Shown: one piece after another, positions 9,591 through 18,659 of the stretch
How positions within the stretch are numbered: position 1 is the stretch's first letter
Layout of the letters: each line of letters starts with the position of its first letter
Source: Ponticaulis sp.
GTDB lineage: Bacteria > Pseudomonadota > Alphaproteobacteria > Caulobacterales > Hyphomonadaceae
Assembly (NCBI GenBank): GCA_002692725.1
Contig: NZLU01000023.1
Location: 310,001 to 374,000 of the forward strand
Direction of reading: 5' to 3'
Length of the DNA stretch: 64,000 bases
The notes under the pieces: generated by a model
Seen by the model: the letters and a program-made list of their open reading frames with translations, nothing else
What the model was told of the DNA's origin: nothing
The model's database searches: none
Made by a program: the position numbers and the translations under genes

Positions 9591-10025
9591 ATGACCGCGC
9601 AAGGAGGCACATCGGTGATACCGCCCGCATTATCCGTTGAAGACGTTCAGGCACTACTCCATACGCAGCCCTGTGAAGAGATCGGCACGACGCTAGCTTT
9701 GGTTGGCGACAAATGGTCGATGATGATCGTCATTTATCTCGCGACCGGGCCATGCCGCTTCAACCAGCTCAAACGACAGATTGGTGGGATCACGCAACGC
9801 ATGCTCACTCTGACTTTGCGGAAGTTAGAACGACAAGGCCTAGTGAATCGTACGGTACATCCTACAGTCCCACCGCAGGTGGAGTATGCTTTGACACCGC
9901 TCGGACAATCCTTGCGAGAGCCGGTTCAAATTTTGGGTCAGTGGGTTCTTCAACACCAGGATGAGCTTCAGCGTTCAAGGCGAGAATACGATGCCAAGGC
10001 AACTGATGATCCTGAAGGCGGGTGA
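9591..10025 (+). CDS. HxlR-family winged-helix regulator
   Basis: A 144-residue HxlR-type repressor/activator. The conserved start of the domain is PCEEIGTTLALVGDKWSMMI, with the family Cys. It is followed by FNQLKRQIGGITQRMLTLTLR (recognition region) and the wing ending VEYALTPLG. HxlR proteins often sense quinones or aldehydes through this Cys. It is divergent from the NAD(P)H oxidoreductase and probably controls it. The start is ambiguous: ATG at 9591 has AGGA upstream, but GTG at 9615 is preceded by a perfect AAGGAGG with 7-bp spacing and would remove eight residues. Confidence 0.85.
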   Translation: MTAQGGTSVIPPALSVEDVQALLHTQPCEEIGTTLALVGDKWSMMIVIYLATGPCRFNQLKRQIGGITQRMLTLTLRKLERQGLVNRTVHPTVPPQVEYALTPLGQSLREPVQILGQWVLQHQDELQRSRREYDAKATDDPEGG

Positions 10026-10166
10026 CCTCTCACACCGCCTTTCAGGTTGCAAGTAGCGAGAGCGCCGTTGCATGCCGACCGCCAACACAAACTTTAAGGC
10101 TGGACCGATCCAATAAGGGCAAAGCAGTATGTCCCCATGGGTTGCACCTTGCTTGTTATCTGCGCT

Positions 10167-10877
10167 TTAGGTCTTTTGCATCTGAGACGGCGCTGTCGGT
10201 TCACTTAGCATTTGCGTGACCATCTCGTCGGGCATGGCAAGAATGCCTTTCAGCATGTCTTCTGGCATTTTCGGATTGTACCCGTTCGGGTCAAATGGGG
10301 GTTGAGCCACTGCGCCCCCCTGACCGGCATATTCTGCGGGCTTGATGTATCGCGCGAGTTCGTCCTCAGAGATACCGGCAATTTCCACGACTTCGGGATC
10401 GATCCAATCTTTTGGTCCAACCGGCGTGTCACACCCCTCAAACGTACAAATTTCAAGACTGATGTCTTCCGGACCCTGGAAATAGAGGCTGTTGGCAAAG
10501 CCGTGATTGACTGGGCCCGTTACATTCACGCCTCTTGATCGAATTCGGTCGCGCATGTTCAAAAGCTCGTCCATCCCGTCGACGTTTAGTGCCACATGCT
10601 GCATCGTGCCCGGCGCAGACGGCCCCATCATGTGACCGGGTTGTGTGACGCCATATTGCATTTGAGCGTCAGCGTTTGCCGGATTGAAAACAAAAGCCAG
10701 CGCGCTTTTATCGTTCAAACGGAGAAATCCGTGCCAGCAATCTTCGGTGCCATGCATCCAATAGAGCGCGATCAATTCCATCCCCAGCACATCAGAGAAG
10801 AACTCGATCTGTTCCTTCATGTTGTTCGTTGAGAGCGCCAGATGATTAATTCCATTGGTTCTGATGTTGCTAGACAA
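10167..10877 (-). CDS. VOC-superfamily protein (glyoxalase/dioxygenase fold)
   Basis: 236 residues with a pair of VOC beta-alpha-beta-beta-beta modules. Metal-ligand positions are visible: His in INHLALST (about residue 11), His in MQHVALNV (about 92) and Glu in ISLEICTF (about 144). A further 90-residue tail is rich in Pro and acidic residues and is not part of the standard fold. It starts with TTG, supported by AGGAGG 5 bp upstream. It lies first in a minus-strand group read toward 10167 with a hydrolase, a deacetylase-fold enzyme and an FAH protein. A role in ring cleavage or isomerisation is plausible but unproven. Confidence 0.75.
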   Translation of the reverse strand: MSSNIRTNGINHLALSTNNMKEQIEFFSDVLGMELIALYWMHGTEDCWHGFLRLNDKSALAFVFNPANADAQMQYGVTQPGHMMGPSAPGTMQHVALNVDGMDELLNMRDRIRSRGVNVTGPVNHGFANSLYFQGPEDISLEICTFEGCDTPVGPKDWIDPEVVEIAGISEDELARYIKPAEYAGQGGAVAQPPFDPNGYNPKMPEDMLKGILAMPDEMVTQMLSEPTAPSQMQKT

Positions 10878-10904
10878 AGCAGCCTCCTGATTTGGTAGTT
10901 CGGA

Positions 10905-11726
10905 TTAAATTTGTTTCAGCGCCCAGTCGTGGACGGTGGTCGAAAACTTTTCAGTTTGGAAAAGCATCAGCTGGTGACCAGCATTTTCAAATGGAACGAA
11001 ATCGACGGGCCCGCCGATGCTTTCGGCAACAGACCGAACGAGGTCGACCGGGAAAGTCGGATCATTGTCGCCGACCGTGTACAGAATGGGTTTGTCGTTT
11101 TCAGAAAGCGGCTTGGGCGGCTGGTATTGCCACAGACTTGCCCAGCTTTCTAAATCATAAGTCCATGTATTGTACGGATCCAAATCCTTCTGTGCCTGCG
11201 CACCTTTATATCCATAATCTACGTCGAAATTGAAAAAGCGGCGAATGTCCAGGACGCCCGCGCCCTGAAGCAGTTTCACGCCTTCAGACCAGCCTTCTGT
11301 ACGAAATGGTTTCCCAACGGCATCGAATACCGGATGGCCCGGCACAACGATGGAGCCCATCAATACCGAGCCGGCAACATCCTTATGGCTGATCGCGGAC
11401 ACGGCGGCGCCGACACCCAGGCTCGAGCCCATCGTAAAAACAGGCAAGCCGGTCAGATTTTTGACATAGCTTGCGTAATCCATGCTGGCCTGCGCCCATT
11501 CAGAAAACCGCCATTGTCCTTTCGGACGATTGGTGGTCGAGCGTCCGTGTCCTGGCGCATCATAGGTCCAGATATCGACGCCTTTGGCGGCGTGATGCTC
11601 GCAGAAATTATCGTAGATGCCGCCGTGTCCGCCGATGCCATGGGAGATGACCAGCGCATATTTGGCATCCTCGCCACAATATCTGAAACTGTGCAATTCA
11701 TTGAGTATATGGGTTTCGAGGCGCAT
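10905..11726 (-). CDS. Alpha/beta hydrolase (lysophospholipase-like)
   Basis: 273 residues. The oxyanion/HG motif is SHGIGGHGG, the acid-rich strand is TYDAPGHGRS, the nucleophile elbow is GSSLG, the acid is in GDNDPTFP and the catalytic His in NAGHQLM, so the triad is complete. It resembles the monoacylglycerol-lipase/lysophospholipase branch. The start was placed at the ATG at 11726, which has AGGAG 7 bp upstream; a longer reading would run into the upstream gene. It lies 16 bp downstream of the deacetylase gene. In this context it may hydrolyse an ester or a ring-cleavage product. Confidence 0.8.
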   Translation of the reverse strand: MRLETHILNELHSFRYCGEDAKYALVISHGIGGHGGIYDNFCEHHAAKGVDIWTYDAPGHGRSTTNRPKGQWRFSEWAQASMDYASYVKNLTGLPVFTMGSSLGVGAAVSAISHKDVAGSVLMGSIVVPGHPVFDAVGKPFRTEGWSEGVKLLQGAGVLDIRRFFNFDVDYGYKGAQAQKDLDPYNTWTYDLESWASLWQYQPPKPLSENDKPILYTVGDNDPTFPVDLVRSVAESIGGPVDFVPFENAGHQLMLFQTEKFSTTVHDWALKQI

Positions 11727-11742
11727 GATCGGCTCCTGGAGA

Positions 11743-12594
11743 TTAAAAAGCTGAGAGAAGTTCGGCGCCGTCCGACGTCTTTTGCGAATATTGTAAGTCG
11801 GACACCCAATGCGGATCTGTGCGGGCAAAGTCCGCCACCGCGCAGCATGGCAGACATGACCCATGAGCCAAGCTGGACAAGTGTTCGGTGAAGGATTTGA
11901 ATGCCTGCATCTGTCGCCGATCAGTTGCGAGCAAGTAAGGATGAAAGATCACCGCGCGGTACGAAGCTGCGCTGGCGTCCAAATTGAAAAGCGAACCGAG
12001 CGCGGTTTCCCAAACAGTCACATCCGCAACTTCCGGCTGGCCTAAAAGTCGCGTGCGCCCATTCGCAAGCAAAGGTTCAAAATAGAGCGCATCAACATGC
12101 GGCCACAAAAAGGGAAGAGTGGCAATTTCGTTGCTGATTTGGACGGTGTCGCCGAGCGGCGACTGATAAACCAGCCCGAATTCTTTCAGCAAAGCCGCGG
12201 TATCGGAAGTGCTCACGCCGCCAGGTGGCCGCAATCCTGCCGGCGTCAAACCAATTGTATCAAAGGCCGCAATGCATCTTTCGAGAATAACGCGTCGATT
12301 ACTCTCTGACTGGTTTGACCAATGCTCGTGCTGCCAGCCGTGAAGGGAGACTTCATGTCCTCGCTCGGCAATCGCAGCGAGCGAGCCGCCATAGTGATCC
12401 GCATTCCAGCCCTCGACAAAGAATGTCGCCTTGAGTTTCACTTCGTCGAGATGGTCCAGAATTTCCGGAAGCACTGTTGCAGATGCATGTGTGCCAAAGG
12501 GTTCACCGATTGGATGCCGATCATTCTGTAGATCAAATGCCTCGCCAAAATTGTCGAAGGTCAAACTTATGATATTCGCAGCTGGGGCGGTCAT
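11743..12594 (-). CDS. Polysaccharide-deacetylase (NodB-fold) family hydrolase
   Basis: 283 residues with the NodB fold. The metal Asp motif appears as SLTFDNFGE rather than the usual TFDD. The His motif is HGWQHEH, and RPPGG is the third motif. The single-Asp variant and surroundings resemble the cyclic-imide/allantoinase-like branch more than chitin or xylan deacetylases. There is no signal peptide, so it is cytoplasmic. It overlaps the FAH gene by 4 bp (ATGA), which implies translational coupling. A C-N or ester hydrolysis step on a catabolic intermediate fits better than cell-wall work. Confidence 0.7.
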   Translation of the reverse strand: MTAPAANIISLTFDNFGEAFDLQNDRHPIGEPFGTHASATVLPEILDHLDEVKLKATFFVEGWNADHYGGSLAAIAERGHEVSLHGWQHEHWSNQSESNRRVILERCIAAFDTIGLTPAGLRPPGGVSTSDTAALLKEFGLVYQSPLGDTVQISNEIATLPFLWPHVDALYFEPLLANGRTRLLGQPEVADVTVWETALGSLFNLDASAASYRAVIFHPYLLATDRRQMQAFKSFTEHLSSLAHGSCLPCCAVADFARTDPHWVSDLQYSQKTSDGAELLSAF

Positions 12595-13451
12595 GATCCC
12601 ACCTCAAATCGGTTCGAGATCCGACCGAGACCTTCGATTTCAGCCTCGATCACCCAGCCCGGTTCAATGTATTTTGGTGGTTTGCAGCCCATGCCAACGC
12701 CATCAGGCGTCCCGGTAAAAATAAGGTCGCCTGTTCGGAGTTCGCACACTTTGGACAAATAACTGACAAGCTTCGCGACGCTGAAAATCATTTGCGCGGT
12801 GTTACCGTCCTGCAATGTGGCGGCTTGATGACGGCACCCGATCTTCAGCTGACCCACTGACACTTCGTCAGGCGTCGTAATCCACGGACCTATCGGGGCG
12901 AAATTCGGGTAGCTCTTCGCGAAGCTGAATTGCGCAGGTGTATTTGCGAATTGCAGGGTGCGTTCGGAGATGTCCTGGCCCACACAATAACCCGCAATAT
13001 GGTTGAGTGCGTCAGCCTCCGAGATGTTTCGCCCGCCTTTGCCGATCACGGCGACGAGTTCAACTTCCCAGTCACAGGTTAAAGTCGGCAATACTATATC
13101 TGCGCCGGGCTTTCCGATCGACGAGGCAAATTTGGTGAAGACCATCGGTTCGGCCGGAACGTCGAGCCCTGTCTCCTCGCTATGGGCGCGGTAGTTTAAG
13201 CCGATTGCAAACACCTGATCTGGATTGCTGATAGGGGCATCGAGTGGGCTGAGATCTTCCAGTAAGCGTGCTTCGGCGAGACCCGGGTCAAGCGCAATGT
13301 CGGCCTCCTCAGCCCAGGCCTGCAGATCGACCAATTGGGTGAGCAGTGCTTTCATGTCTGCTGAGAACCGCCCACCTGAGGCGTGTGCAATGTCGACGCC
13401 TCCAGCTGCTGTGATGAGATGTGTGCGATTGTTTATGGTCGCAAGCTTCAT
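12591..13451 (-). CDS. Fumarylacetoacetate hydrolase family protein (left cluster)
   Basis: 286 residues. The FAH catalytic core has YRAHSEE, the metal ligands in DWEVELVAVIGKGG (Glu, Glu) and GYCVGQDISER (Asp), and FTGTPDGVGMG near the C-terminus. Family members hydrolyse or hydrate 2-oxo acids made by meta-cleavage. It overlaps the deacetylase gene by 4 bp. It is separated from TonB receptor 1 upstream by a terminator (13510-13552), so it probably has its own promoter in the 60-bp gap. Confidence 0.88.
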   Translation of the reverse strand: MKLATINNRTHLITAAGGVDIAHASGGRFSADMKALLTQLVDLQAWAEEADIALDPGLAEARLLEDLSPLDAPISNPDQVFAIGLNYRAHSEETGLDVPAEPMVFTKFASSIGKPGADIVLPTLTCDWEVELVAVIGKGGRNISEADALNHIAGYCVGQDISERTLQFANTPAQFSFAKSYPNFAPIGPWITTPDEVSVGQLKIGCRHQAATLQDGNTAQMIFSVAKLVSYLSKVCELRTGDLIFTGTPDGVGMGCKPPKYIEPGWVIEAEIEGLGRISNRFEVGS

Positions 13452-13509
13452 AGATCTGTCCTGTGACTAAAACGCCATTTTGTGTGCTGAAATAGGATCG
13501 CTTCTTCTG

Positions 13510-13552
13510 AAAAAAGCGGAGAACACTCAGCGGCATCCCGTTCGTGTTCTCC
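13510..13552 (-). terminator. Terminator of TonB receptor 1
   Basis: On the minus strand a perfect 9-bp stem (arms at 13544-13552 and 13518-13526, GGAGAACAC/GTGTTCTCC) with a 17-nt loop is followed by GC and six T (complement of 13510-13515). It lies 114 bp after the receptor stop codon. Confidence 0.75.
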
Positions 13553-13665
13553 CAGTCGTGGCGAAGCAACGTAGGGAGGAGTACATCGCTTCTGTGGTAT
13601 CGAGTTCGAAGGGCCGTCCGCGCCATGTTGACGTTTAAGCTCGGCATTTCCGAAATACATTGCAG

Positions 13666-16008
13666 CTAGAACCTGTACCGGGCTGACACTCGCATCTCGC
13701 GCCCTCTGTCTCTTGTGGCCCAATAGACACCGGGCTGTGCGAATGCCTGCCCAGCGAACGTTATCGGCTGTTCGTCCGTGAGATTGTATGCCGAGGCGGC
13801 CAGTTCCCAGCCATTGTCCAAATTCGCAAGCGCCACACGCAGATTAAGCTTCCAGACAGGCTCTGATATTAGATTGTAGTCCTGTGAGAAATTTAGGGTC
13901 GTTTCGTCCTTGAAACTGGCATCTAGCTTAGTTGTAAATTCAAAGGAATTTCCAACCAATCGGTTGTATTCGATGAACGACGACGACGTGATCTCCGGCG
14001 CATTCTCCAGTGTGACACCCTCAAGATCCACAACCGGACGGGCAGGCGTGCCGCCAATAAAACAATCGAGCTTGGCTGCTGCGACAGGATTATCAGGGCA
14101 GCTGACCACGAAATCCTCATATTCCGCATTAAGAAACGCAATATTGCTGCCTATTGTGATTGATTCCGACAGCGCGAACAGCAGTTCAAGTTCAGCGCCC
14201 TGTGAAACCGCCTTGGAGGCATTCGTCACAGCAAAAGCGCTAATTCTAGGGTCAAATGCACCAACCTGCAGGTCATCGAATTTTGTCTGGAAGATCGATG
14301 CATTCGTCCTTAGACGACGATCAAGAAGTTCGGCCTTTACACCAATTTCCCACGCTTCGGCGATTTCCTCATCAAAGCTGAAATTCTCCAGGGTTCCCGT
14401 CACATCTTCAGAGTTGAACCCGCCTGCCTTGCTCGCACGCGTCCAGCTGGCATACAGCATGGTGCTGGGAACGACATCCCATTGAACGCTGATTGCCGGA
14501 TCGATACCGCTCTCACTACGGCTGTCATCAATAGAAAAGTTCGGACGCGCAGGATTGGTGGGCTGCGGTTTTAGGACACTCGTGGATCCAAACTCATATG
14601 TGGAATTTTCCTTGGACGCATCCTTGTCTTCCGTGGAGAAGCGCAGCCCTCCGGTAAGGCGCAACACATCACTCACATGCCATGTCACCTGGCCAAATGC
14701 AGATAATGAGCTTGTATTCTCCGTATAACTACCACCTAGGCTGAAGGCCGCTGCCGGTGGAAGGTTTCCCAAGAGATTCTGATACGTTGTAAGGGTGAAT
14801 TCCCGATCCAGATAATAAAGTCCGACAAGGTAGTCCAATGGCCCACCACCGGTAGAGGCCAGCCTTAGCTCGTGAGAAAACTGCTTGAAGTCTTCTCCAC
14901 GGTCGAGACTCAGAACCGGGGCTGCAGAAAAGTCCTGATCAGTAAATTGACTTCGAACAAAATCACCATATCCGAAAAGGTAAGTCAGTTCATTCGAACC
15001 GAAATCATGTTTTGCCTGAAAGGTGGTCGTAAACGATTCCTGCTCTGTCGCCTCATCTTCATTGATGAATGACGTGTTGTCTAAGATGAAGTCTTCACCA
15101 ACTGCCCGCGAACCGAAGTAGATTGGCGCAAACAAACCGGGCGGGAGGGATGCTGGGTCATTTTCCGCAATATAGGGAAGCGTTCCAGGCGAGTAATCCG
15201 CGAAAAGCTGCCAAGACGAGCCTTCATTTTTGAACTTGCTGCCTTCGGCCTTGAGTATGAATTCCGTGTCGGGAGTGGCGTCCCAGACAAGCGTGCCGCG
15301 CAAGACGTTCGTGTTTGACTCTGGCGTGTCGCGTCCGAGGAGCGGGTTGTCCATAAACGCTCCCTCATCAGAGGTTTTCGCAGCAATTCTCCCGTAGAGT
15401 CCATCCGCAATCTCCCCAGATAGGATTCCTGTGACCTCATAACTTTCGTGCTCAAATTCGTAGGAAGCTAAGAGTTCGGCTTCAAATTCAGGAGTGGGCT
15501 TGTTGGTGATAACACTTATCGCGCCAGCAATGCTGTTCTTCCCAAACAGCACGCCTTGGGGGCCCTTCAATACTTCAACGCGTTCCATATCCAGGAATGG
15601 AGCCTGGAACAACGCTGCCCGTGAAGCATAGATACCGTCAATGTACATGCCAACCGATTGCTCGAACGCAATATTTCCCGCGCCACTTCCCAAGCCTCGG
15701 ATCACGACGCGGTTCCTGCCTGGCGAGTCGACGATTTCCACGTTCGGAAGATAACCTTTGAGATCTTCCAAATTGCTAGCTCCGGCCTCCACGATTTGAT
15801 CACCCGAAACGGCGACAATAGAAACGGGCACGTCCTGCGCGCTTTGCTCTCGCTTCTGCGCAGTCACCGTCACTGTGCCGAGTTGGCGGATTCCCGTGTC
15901 CGCGCTGTCGGCCTCCGTATCCTGAGCGGAGGCTGCACCAGCCGCAATCGCTGCGCTCCCCAACATCAACGCAATTGCAGAACAGAATGACCATAGATTT
16001 TTCTTCAA
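13666..16008 (-). CDS. TonB-dependent outer-membrane receptor 1
   Basis: 780 residues. A signal peptide (residues 1-29, ending ASAQ) is followed by a plug domain opening with TVTVTAQKREQSAQDVPVS and including GVLFGKNSIAGAI. A 22-strand-type barrel ends in Phe (ARYRF). Such receptors take up scarce large ligands using TonB energy. The organic-compound branch found in marine and sphingomonad-type bacteria is common beside catabolic genes. It is divergent from TetR 1, with palindrome B at 16049-16065 in the gap. The ligand is unknown; the nearby sulfatase suggests a sulfated compound. Confidence 0.9.
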   Translation of the reverse strand: MKKNLWSFCSAIALMLGSAAIAAGAASAQDTEADSADTGIRQLGTVTVTAQKREQSAQDVPVSIVAVSGDQIVEAGASNLEDLKGYLPNVEIVDSPGRNRVVIRGLGSGAGNIAFEQSVGMYIDGIYASRAALFQAPFLDMERVEVLKGPQGVLFGKNSIAGAISVITNKPTPEFEAELLASYEFEHESYEVTGILSGEIADGLYGRIAAKTSDEGAFMDNPLLGRDTPESNTNVLRGTLVWDATPDTEFILKAEGSKFKNEGSSWQLFADYSPGTLPYIAENDPASLPPGLFAPIYFGSRAVGEDFILDNTSFINEDEATEQESFTTTFQAKHDFGSNELTYLFGYGDFVRSQFTDQDFSAAPVLSLDRGEDFKQFSHELRLASTGGGPLDYLVGLYYLDREFTLTTYQNLLGNLPPAAAFSLGGSYTENTSSLSAFGQVTWHVSDVLRLTGGLRFSTEDKDASKENSTYEFGSTSVLKPQPTNPARPNFSIDDSRSESGIDPAISVQWDVVPSTMLYASWTRASKAGGFNSEDVTGTLENFSFDEEIAEAWEIGVKAELLDRRLRTNASIFQTKFDDLQVGAFDPRISAFAVTNASKAVSQGAELELLFALSESITIGSNIAFLNAEYEDFVVSCPDNPVAAAKLDCFIGGTPARPVVDLEGVTLENAPEITSSSFIEYNRLVGNSFEFTTKLDASFKDETTLNFSQDYNLISEPVWKLNLRVALANLDNGWELAASAYNLTDEQPITFAGQAFAQPGVYWATRDRGREMRVSARYRF

Positions 16009-16048
16009 GACTTCCTCCCAATCCCACTTATTTCATAGCAGGTTAATG

Positions 16049-16065
16049 TTGGATCATTAATCCAA
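16049..16065. promoter_or_regulatory. Operator B, copy 1 (TonB1/TetR1 intergenic)
   Basis: TTGGATCATTAATCCAA: 6-bp perfect arms with an almost symmetric centre, 41 bp upstream of TonB receptor 1 and 66 bp upstream of TetR 1. It matches the site at 19099-19117. An overlapping small palindrome, TCCAAATTGGA, lies at 16061-16071. It is the likely TetR 1 binding site. Confidence 0.7.
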
Positions 16066-16130
16066 ATTGGAGTTAGAGTCAATTTTGTAATTCATGCTAT
16101 CTGGTTTAGAGTCTCCAGAAAGGAATCGAA

Positions 16131-16781
16131 GTGAGCAGCATGAATTCTTCTACGGTCATGGAAAGAGCGGAAATCGGTCGGCGAAAGCGCCGAAAGACAC
16201 GCGCCATTCTCGTCGATGCCGCAATGCGAGTAATTGCAGAGAAAGGCTTAGAGGCTGCGACAAACGCTGAGGTTTTCAGTGAGGCAGGCGTCTCTCGCGG
16301 CACATTCTATAATTATTTCGAGACCAAAGAAGATCTTTTGAAGGCTGTAGCTGACGAGTTGGTCGACCAGTTGAATGATCAGATCAATGGCGACACAAAA
16401 GACATTGAAGGTGCGCCTGAGCGCATGGCCTGGACGTTTGGCAGATTCCTGCAGCGTACCAAAGACGACCCCGTCTGGGCGCGAGTCCTTTTAAGCATCG
16501 CCGCAAAGAATTCTCCGCTTCCACTTGGGGAAACGACCCAAGCGAATATGGCCCGCGATCTGCAGCATGGACGCGATCAGGGGCAGTTCACGTTAGAGGT
16601 CGACGAGGTTGCAATTAACATCATGGTCGGCACTGTCACGCAGGCAATGCACTCGACATTGGCTGGCCGAACAGGGCCTGACCACGCTTACCATATGGCA
16701 AAGTGCATTTTGCTGGCTTTCGGTACGCCAGGGGCTCGTGCGGCAGAAGCCGCTAAACTCGCAAGACCAGCCGACTTCTGA
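16131..16781 (+). CDS. TetR-family regulator 1
   Basis: 216 residues. The N-terminal HTH (about residues 20-66) contains GVSRGTFYNYFETKEDLL, the signature recognition helix. The C-terminal two-thirds is a ligand-binding helical domain ending in an Ala-rich tail. It has a GTG start; ATG is available three codons downstream. It is divergent from TonB receptor 1 with operator B between them, so it likely represses that receptor and itself. The second B site upstream of the broken VOC gene suggests a wider local regulon. Confidence 0.88.
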   Translation: MSSMNSSTVMERAEIGRRKRRKTRAILVDAAMRVIAEKGLEAATNAEVFSEAGVSRGTFYNYFETKEDLLKAVADELVDQLNDQINGDTKDIEGAPERMAWTFGRFLQRTKDDPVWARVLLSIAAKNSPLPLGETTQANMARDLQHGRDQGQFTLEVDEVAINIMVGTVTQAMHSTLAGRTGPDHAYHMAKCILLAFGTPGARAAEAAKLARPADF

Positions 16782-16843
16782 TCTGTCGTCTTTGGATGTT
16801 GGGCTTCCGGATGGTCTGCCTCCCGAATTGTTTGCTTGCGCGG

Positions 16844-16875
16844 CAGAGGCTTCATACCGAATGATAAAGCCTCTG
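16844..16875. terminator. Hairpin between convergent TetR1 and sulfatase 1
   Basis: CAGAGGCTT (16844-16852) and AAGCCTCTG (16867-16875) form a perfect 9-bp stem with a 14-nt loop between two converging genes. There is no T-run on either side, so its terminator activity is uncertain. Confidence 0.4.
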
Positions 16876-16901
16876 ACGCAGGCAGTCCCCATCTATTTTA
16901 T

Positions 16902-18647
16902 TCAGACCGTGTTGTAGAGCTCTCGCGGACCAGGATATTCTGACCCGGTGTCATCCTTGATTTCGCGCCTGATCAGGGCATTCGTCATGCTATTCAGGCG
17001 TTCGATTTCTCCCTTATGGGAGTCCGGGTCAGCTGCCAGATTTACCATTTCATCGGGGTCATTGATCGTATCATAGAGCTCGAGGTCATTGTATTTGAGC
17101 AGGGTGTCCCAATCGTCTGGAATGTGATGCTGCGCCGGAGCAAAATATCGCGCAAACTTGTAGCGCCCGTCATGGACACCTCTGATCAGCACCCTGTTTT
17201 GCAGGCTTGGCCCGGTCTTTTGCAGCCTGCCTATCGCTTCGATATCGCGACTGGCGAACGCATTGAGCTGTTGTTTGAGGAACTCATTATCCCATCCATA
17301 TACGGAAGCATTGTTGAACAGAACTCCCTCTTCGTCACGCTGAGTCCGCCCCGAGGCCGATACGATTGCACCAGACAGATCCAGACCCGGAAGCGTGACT
17401 GCATCATCCTCGCCGGCGTCGCCATTACCCGCGAGCGAAAGAAGTGTTGGTACAAGGTCGACCGCGCCGGCCAGCGCCGTCGTTTCAAAGCCGCCATTCA
17501 CATCCGGATGGCAAACAATGAATGGGACGCGAAGATTCTCCTTGTAGATTGTCGATAATTTTTGCCGCAAACCATGCGCGCCGGCCATTTCTCCATGGTC
17601 TGCACAGAAGACAACAATTGTATTGTCGGCCTGACCCGAAGCCTTGAGCCCCCGCAGCAGGAGGTCGATACTCCTGTCGAGGTCGCGCACACAATTGAAA
17701 TAATAATTGCGATACCGACGCCAGGCTTCCTCGTCCTGTCGCTCCATCACGCCAAAAACATAGTCAAGCCCAACAAGCTGGTCGCGGTGCGATTGGGGTT
17801 TGGTCGAAAGGTCGTCGCCCATCAGGCTCGCCGGCAAGGGAGCGTCTAAAAAATCCTTATATGGGCCAATTTCCGGATCGCCTTTAAGCGGACTGATAAA
17901 GCCCTGTGCCAGGCGAGTTTGCTCCTGCTCGCCGGTCGCGTCATAGAACATTATGTCATGCGGATTCACGAAGTTGACCGCCAGGAACCAGGGGGTCCCG
18001 TCGTCAGCATCGGCGCGCATGTCTTCGATCATGCTGATCGCGTCTGAAGCGATACCAGGATCATGGCGAAGCCCGCCCCATGTATAGCCCGTTGGGTCAC
18101 CATACTCATTGAATTGCGAGAAACCATAAGGCTCAAGCGCCCGACTCTTTGACGCTGAGATAAGTGATTTCTCCGATGAGTCCGCTAACGTGCTGAGATG
18201 CCACTTGCCCTTATATCGCGTCTGGTAGCCACGGGCCTTCAGATAGGTTCCGACGGTGGCGATATCGGGCGAAAGCTCAGGATATGGCGGGTTATCCGGA
18301 TTCGCGATCACCTTGGTCTGCTGAATGTGTCGCCCAGTATACAAGGTTGATCGGGAAGGTGCGCATGGCGTCATGTGGACGTGGAAATTGGTGAAGGACG
18401 CGCCTTTCTTAAGGAGGGCCTCATGCCCCGGCAGATCGAGGCTCCCAGGCAGATCTGGCAAGCCGAACTGCTGGTCAGACATGACGAGAAGAATATTCGG
18501 GCGTTGCCGCCTGACCCGCCCAGGGGCGGCTTTGATTCCGTCTGTGTCGGGGGTCAATGCGCACGCAGACGTCGTTCCAAGAAGTGCTCCAGCCCCCATG
18601 AGAAATGTTTTTCTTGTCAGCGTGTTACTATCATTCTGATGTGTCAT
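16902..18647 (-). CDS. Exported sulfatase 1 (formylglycine type, CAPSR)
   Basis: 581 residues. The N-terminus TRKTFLMGAGALLGTTSACA is a Tat-like or lipoprotein-like export signal. The metal Asp is in MSDQQ. The formylglycine motif CAPSRSTLYTGRH has its Cys at about residue 95, and further motifs are KGKWHLS, FVNPHD and FCADHGEMAGAHG. It hydrolyses a sulfate ester in the periplasm. The SDQQ opening is shared with choline-sulfatase and phosphonate-hydrolase relatives. The start was set at the ATG preceded by GAGGAACAGG; an ATG six codons earlier lacks a site. Cys activation requires a formylglycine-generating enzyme, not seen in this window. Confidence 0.88.
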   Translation of the reverse strand: MTHQNDSNTLTRKTFLMGAGALLGTTSACALTPDTDGIKAAPGRVRRQRPNILLVMSDQQFGLPDLPGSLDLPGHEALLKKGASFTNFHVHMTPCAPSRSTLYTGRHIQQTKVIANPDNPPYPELSPDIATVGTYLKARGYQTRYKGKWHLSTLADSSEKSLISASKSRALEPYGFSQFNEYGDPTGYTWGGLRHDPGIASDAISMIEDMRADADDGTPWFLAVNFVNPHDIMFYDATGEQEQTRLAQGFISPLKGDPEIGPYKDFLDAPLPASLMGDDLSTKPQSHRDQLVGLDYVFGVMERQDEEAWRRYRNYYFNCVRDLDRSIDLLLRGLKASGQADNTIVVFCADHGEMAGAHGLRQKLSTIYKENLRVPFIVCHPDVNGGFETTALAGAVDLVPTLLSLAGNGDAGEDDAVTLPGLDLSGAIVSASGRTQRDEEGVLFNNASVYGWDNEFLKQQLNAFASRDIEAIGRLQKTGPSLQNRVLIRGVHDGRYKFARYFAPAQHHIPDDWDTLLKYNDLELYDTINDPDEMVNLAADPDSHKGEIERLNSMTNALIRREIKDDTGSEYPGPRELYNTV

Positions 18648-18659
18648 GTCCTGTTCCTC

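Noticed and set aside
13464..13477. TGACTAAAACGCCA upstream of the left FAH gene
   Set aside because: The right arm is broken (GCCA instead of GTCA), so it is too degenerate to count as an A operator.
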